NCBI RefSeq assembly: GCF_900155385.1
Contig: NZ_LT699746.1
Coordinates: 100,041-164,040 of the forward strand
From: Vreelandella massiliensis
GTDB lineage: Bacteria > Pseudomonadota > Gammaproteobacteria > Pseudomonadales > Halomonadaceae
Direction of reading: 5' to 3'
Length of the DNA: 64,000 nucleotides
The position numbers and the translations under genes are program-made. The notes beneath the pieces are model-generated. The model ran no database searches and was not told the DNA's origin. It saw only the letters and a list, made by a program, of their open reading frames with translations. Numbering within the stretch: the first letter of the stretch is position 1; each line of letters begins with the position of its first letter. Shown piece after piece: positions 62,617 through 64,000 of the stretch.

Positions 62617-63290
62617 TGGGTACAGACGATCTTTTTCATAAACGTAAAGCTAGGGCTAGATCAGCAAAGCAATTATCCCGGCGTAGTCCCAAAAGGGCTC
62701 CTTATGCTAAAATACTTATAGTTTGTGAGGGCGAAAAAACAGAACCTAACTATTTCTCCGAAATTCAAGAGTATTATGAAATTAGCACTGCTAACGTCGA
62801 AATTGCTGGTGAATCGGGGTCAAGTCCAAAAAGTATATTTCAATACGCTAGAAGACGTTACCTTGAAGCAAAAGATAAAGGTGACAGATTTGACAAGGTT
62901 TTTTGTGTTTTTGATAAAGACACCCATGAAACCTACAACGATGCATGTAAAGCAATTAAAAACGCGACTCCAAAAAATACATTTTATTCCATAACATCTG
63001 TGCCTAGTTTTGAATACTGGCTATTGTTACATTTCATTTATACAACAAAGCCTTATACTGAACTTCCTGGTAAGAGCTCTGGAAAGCAGGTTATCAATGA
63101 TTTAAAAAGCTATATGCCTGATTATAATAAAAGTAACAAAGGAATATTCTTAGACCTCATTGATCAGTTGCCACAGGCTAAAGCTTATGCGAAAAAAACA
63201 CTGGAAATAGCCATAAAAAATAATACCGATAACCCAACTACTCATATTCATTGTTTAGTTGAATTTATGGAAAATATCAAAAACCAATGA
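62616..63290 (+). CDS. RloB-family Toprim-like protein
   Basis: The 224-residue product fits the RloB family. After a basic N terminus (RKARARSAKQLSRRSPKRA) comes a Toprim-like strand and acidic motif KILIVCEGEKTEPNYF near residue 33, then KVFCVFDKDTH near 90 and SVPSFEYWLLLHF near 130. RloB and AbiLii are thought to act as nucleases together with an ATPase partner. Its ATG begins on the last base of the upstream stop codon. Two hairpins follow the gene. Confidence 0.82.
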   Translation: MGTDDLFHKRKARARSAKQLSRRSPKRAPYAKILIVCEGEKTEPNYFSEIQEYYEISTANVEIAGESGSSPKSIFQYARRRYLEAKDKGDRFDKVFCVFDKDTHETYNDACKAIKNATPKNTFYSITSVPSFEYWLLLHFIYTTKPYTELPGKSSGKQVINDLKSYMPDYNKSNKGIFLDLIDQLPQAKAYAKKTLEIAIKNNTDNPTTHIHCLVEFMENIKNQ

Positions 63291-63330
63291 TATATATTTA
63301 ATATGTAATTTTAATTATCAAATTTTAATG

Positions 63331-63365
63331 TGGCTGATCAACCATACAGAATGGTTGATCAGCCA
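63331..63365. terminator. Perfect 15-bp inverted repeat after the RloB-like gene
   Basis: TGGCTGATCAACCAT and ATGGTTGATCAGCCA flank a five-base loop. It is 41 bases after the stop. Without a T run it may be a weak terminator or a protein-binding site. Confidence 0.6.
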
Positions 63366-63369
63366 GCGT

Positions 63370-63394
63370 CAATAATTGCTGATAGCAATTATTG
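63370..63394. terminator. Second hairpin with T-rich tail after the RloB-like gene
   Basis: CAATAATTGC and GCAATTATTG form a perfect ten-bp stem followed by TTAAATTTT, a likely terminator directly beyond the larger inverted repeat. Confidence 0.65.
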
Positions 63395-63406
63395 TTAAAT
63401 TTTGAA

Positions 63407-63730
63407 TTACCATTCAGGAATCGTTGCGTTATCGTCCGCGTCACGGCGCAATTCATCCACGTCCATGCCGTCAAAGCGCTGTTCGGTACGATCCGTTACC
63501 GATTCACGACTTCCATCATGGTTGAAGGGATTGCGCTCGTTCATCATGGCTTCCGTTTCATCGGGGCTCATGCCAGTAAGCATATCCACGTTGGGCGTGA
63601 TGTCGTGGGCATCGAGCATCCCAATCCACTCGCTCAAGTCGATGTCATCCCAGTTGAGGTTGGCAAATTCTTCAATCGAAAAGCCCTTACACTGGGGGTC
63701 TTTTGCCGAACCAAACGTGGGCTGGGCTTG
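63407..63730 (-). pseudogene. C-terminal gene fragment truncated by an IS66-type element
   Basis: An open frame runs on the minus strand from the IS end at 63730 to a stop at 63407, with plausible coding sequence (GSAKDPQCKGF, NLNWDDIDLSEWIG, SPDETEAMMNER). It is about 107 residues, acidic, with a polar C terminus. The upstream part of the gene is missing because of the IS insertion. I do not recognise the protein. Confidence 0.5.
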
Positions 63731-64000
63731 GTAAACGATCCACTAACCACATCTGGGCAGGCATCGCTCAGTCGGGTAACGTTTTCTTCCAGTGCCAGGG
63801 TAGCAGCGTAGTGAGCTCGTCATCATTGAGCGTGGGCAGCGTTTCGAAGACGTACTGCAAGTAGTCGTAGGGTGAGAGGCCATTGGCCTTGGCGGTTTCG
63901 ATCAGGCTGTAGATTGCCGCGCTGGCTTGAGCGCCGCTCGGTGTGTGGCTGAACAGCCAGTTTTTACGCCCCACCACGAAGGGGCGGATAGCGTTTTCGG
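63731..64000 (-). mobile_element. IS66-family element, partial at the window edge
   Basis: GTAAACGATCC at 63731 looks like an IS66-type end, which usually begins with GTAA. The transposase frame follows inside the element and continues past the window edge. Confidence 0.7.
63768..64000 (-). CDS. IS66-family transposase, C-terminal part
   Basis: The visible part reads ENAIRPFVVGRKNWLFS, then GLSPYDYLQYVFETLP and TTLLPWHW, which are hallmark C-terminal motifs of IS66 TnpC transposases. The reading frame is open to the window edge. Confidence 0.9.
   Translation of the reverse strand, partial: ENAIRPFVVGRKNWLFSHTPSGAQASAAIYSLIETAKANGLSPYDYLQYVFETLPTLNDDELTTLLPWHWKKTLPD

Noticed and set aside
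1..64000. CRISPR array or tRNA/rRNA genes
   Set aside because: No regular repeat-spacer pattern and no cloverleaf or rRNA-like sequence was seen on reading; a tool search could still find a diverged tRNA.

Overview
The window looks like part of a large conjugative element (plasmid or integrative conjugative element) of a gammaproteobacterium. Moderate GC, acidic proteins and a 2-aminoethylphosphonate cluster would suit a Halomonas-like host, but that host call is inference. The backbone resembles the SXT/R391 and IncA/C families: a MobI-like protein beside a repeat-rich intergenic region, a ParM/ParR-type partition pair, an FlhC-like activator pair (SetCD/AcaCD type), TraF-TraH-TraG, a Bet/Exo recombination pair, a CobS-like AAA ATPase with a CobT-like VWA protein, and a DUF1845/AcaB-like protein. 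No rRNA, tRNA or CRISPR array was seen.

Layout. 0.4-3.1 kb: mobI-like gene, iterated sites, parM and a duplicated parR. 3.1-6.7 kb: activator genes and an IscB element with its omega RNA. 6.7-14 kb: lytic transglycosylase, a small membrane protein tail to tail with traG, then traG, traH and traF. 14-21 kb: unknown gene, SF1 helicase, four 16-bp iterons, YdjM-like membrane protein, DUF4942-adenine methyltransferase, lipoprotein and a Tus-like protein. 21-32 kb: surface protein with BspA-type repeats, tyrosine recombinase, cytochrome c', topoisomerase III and a chemotaxis receptor. 32.4-45.3 kb: a long minus-strand block with primase, MazF-like protein, VWA protein, DUF3150 protein, Exo, Bet, CobS-like ATPase and several small genes. 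45.6-48.6 kb: AcaB-like gene, TnpB element and a second lytic transglycosylase. 48.7-51.3 kb: IS remnants, including an IS1595-type element split by an IS256-type element. 51.5-60.6 kb: 2-aminoethylphosphonate uptake and degradation genes with two PhnR-type operators. 61.3-63.3 kb: an RloA/RloB (AbiL-like) defence pair. The window ends inside an IS66-family element that truncates another gene.

The most unusual feature is in the 32.8-45.4 kb block. Twelve intergenic leaders, each just upstream of a start codon and always in the gene's sense orientation, carry the same H-type pseudoknot design. A GC-rich stem encloses a loop of the type UACACC, and that loop can pair with a downstream GGUGUG-type segment. 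The base sequences differ between copies while pairing is kept, and a U-G wobble recurs at a similar place, which argues for an RNA element. Three of the transcription starts in this block are also preceded by copies of a second repeat of about 53 bp that looks like a shared promoter or activator site. Together they suggest a regulon with common transcriptional and post-transcriptional control, possibly involving the FlhC-like activators encoded at 3.2-4.3 kb.
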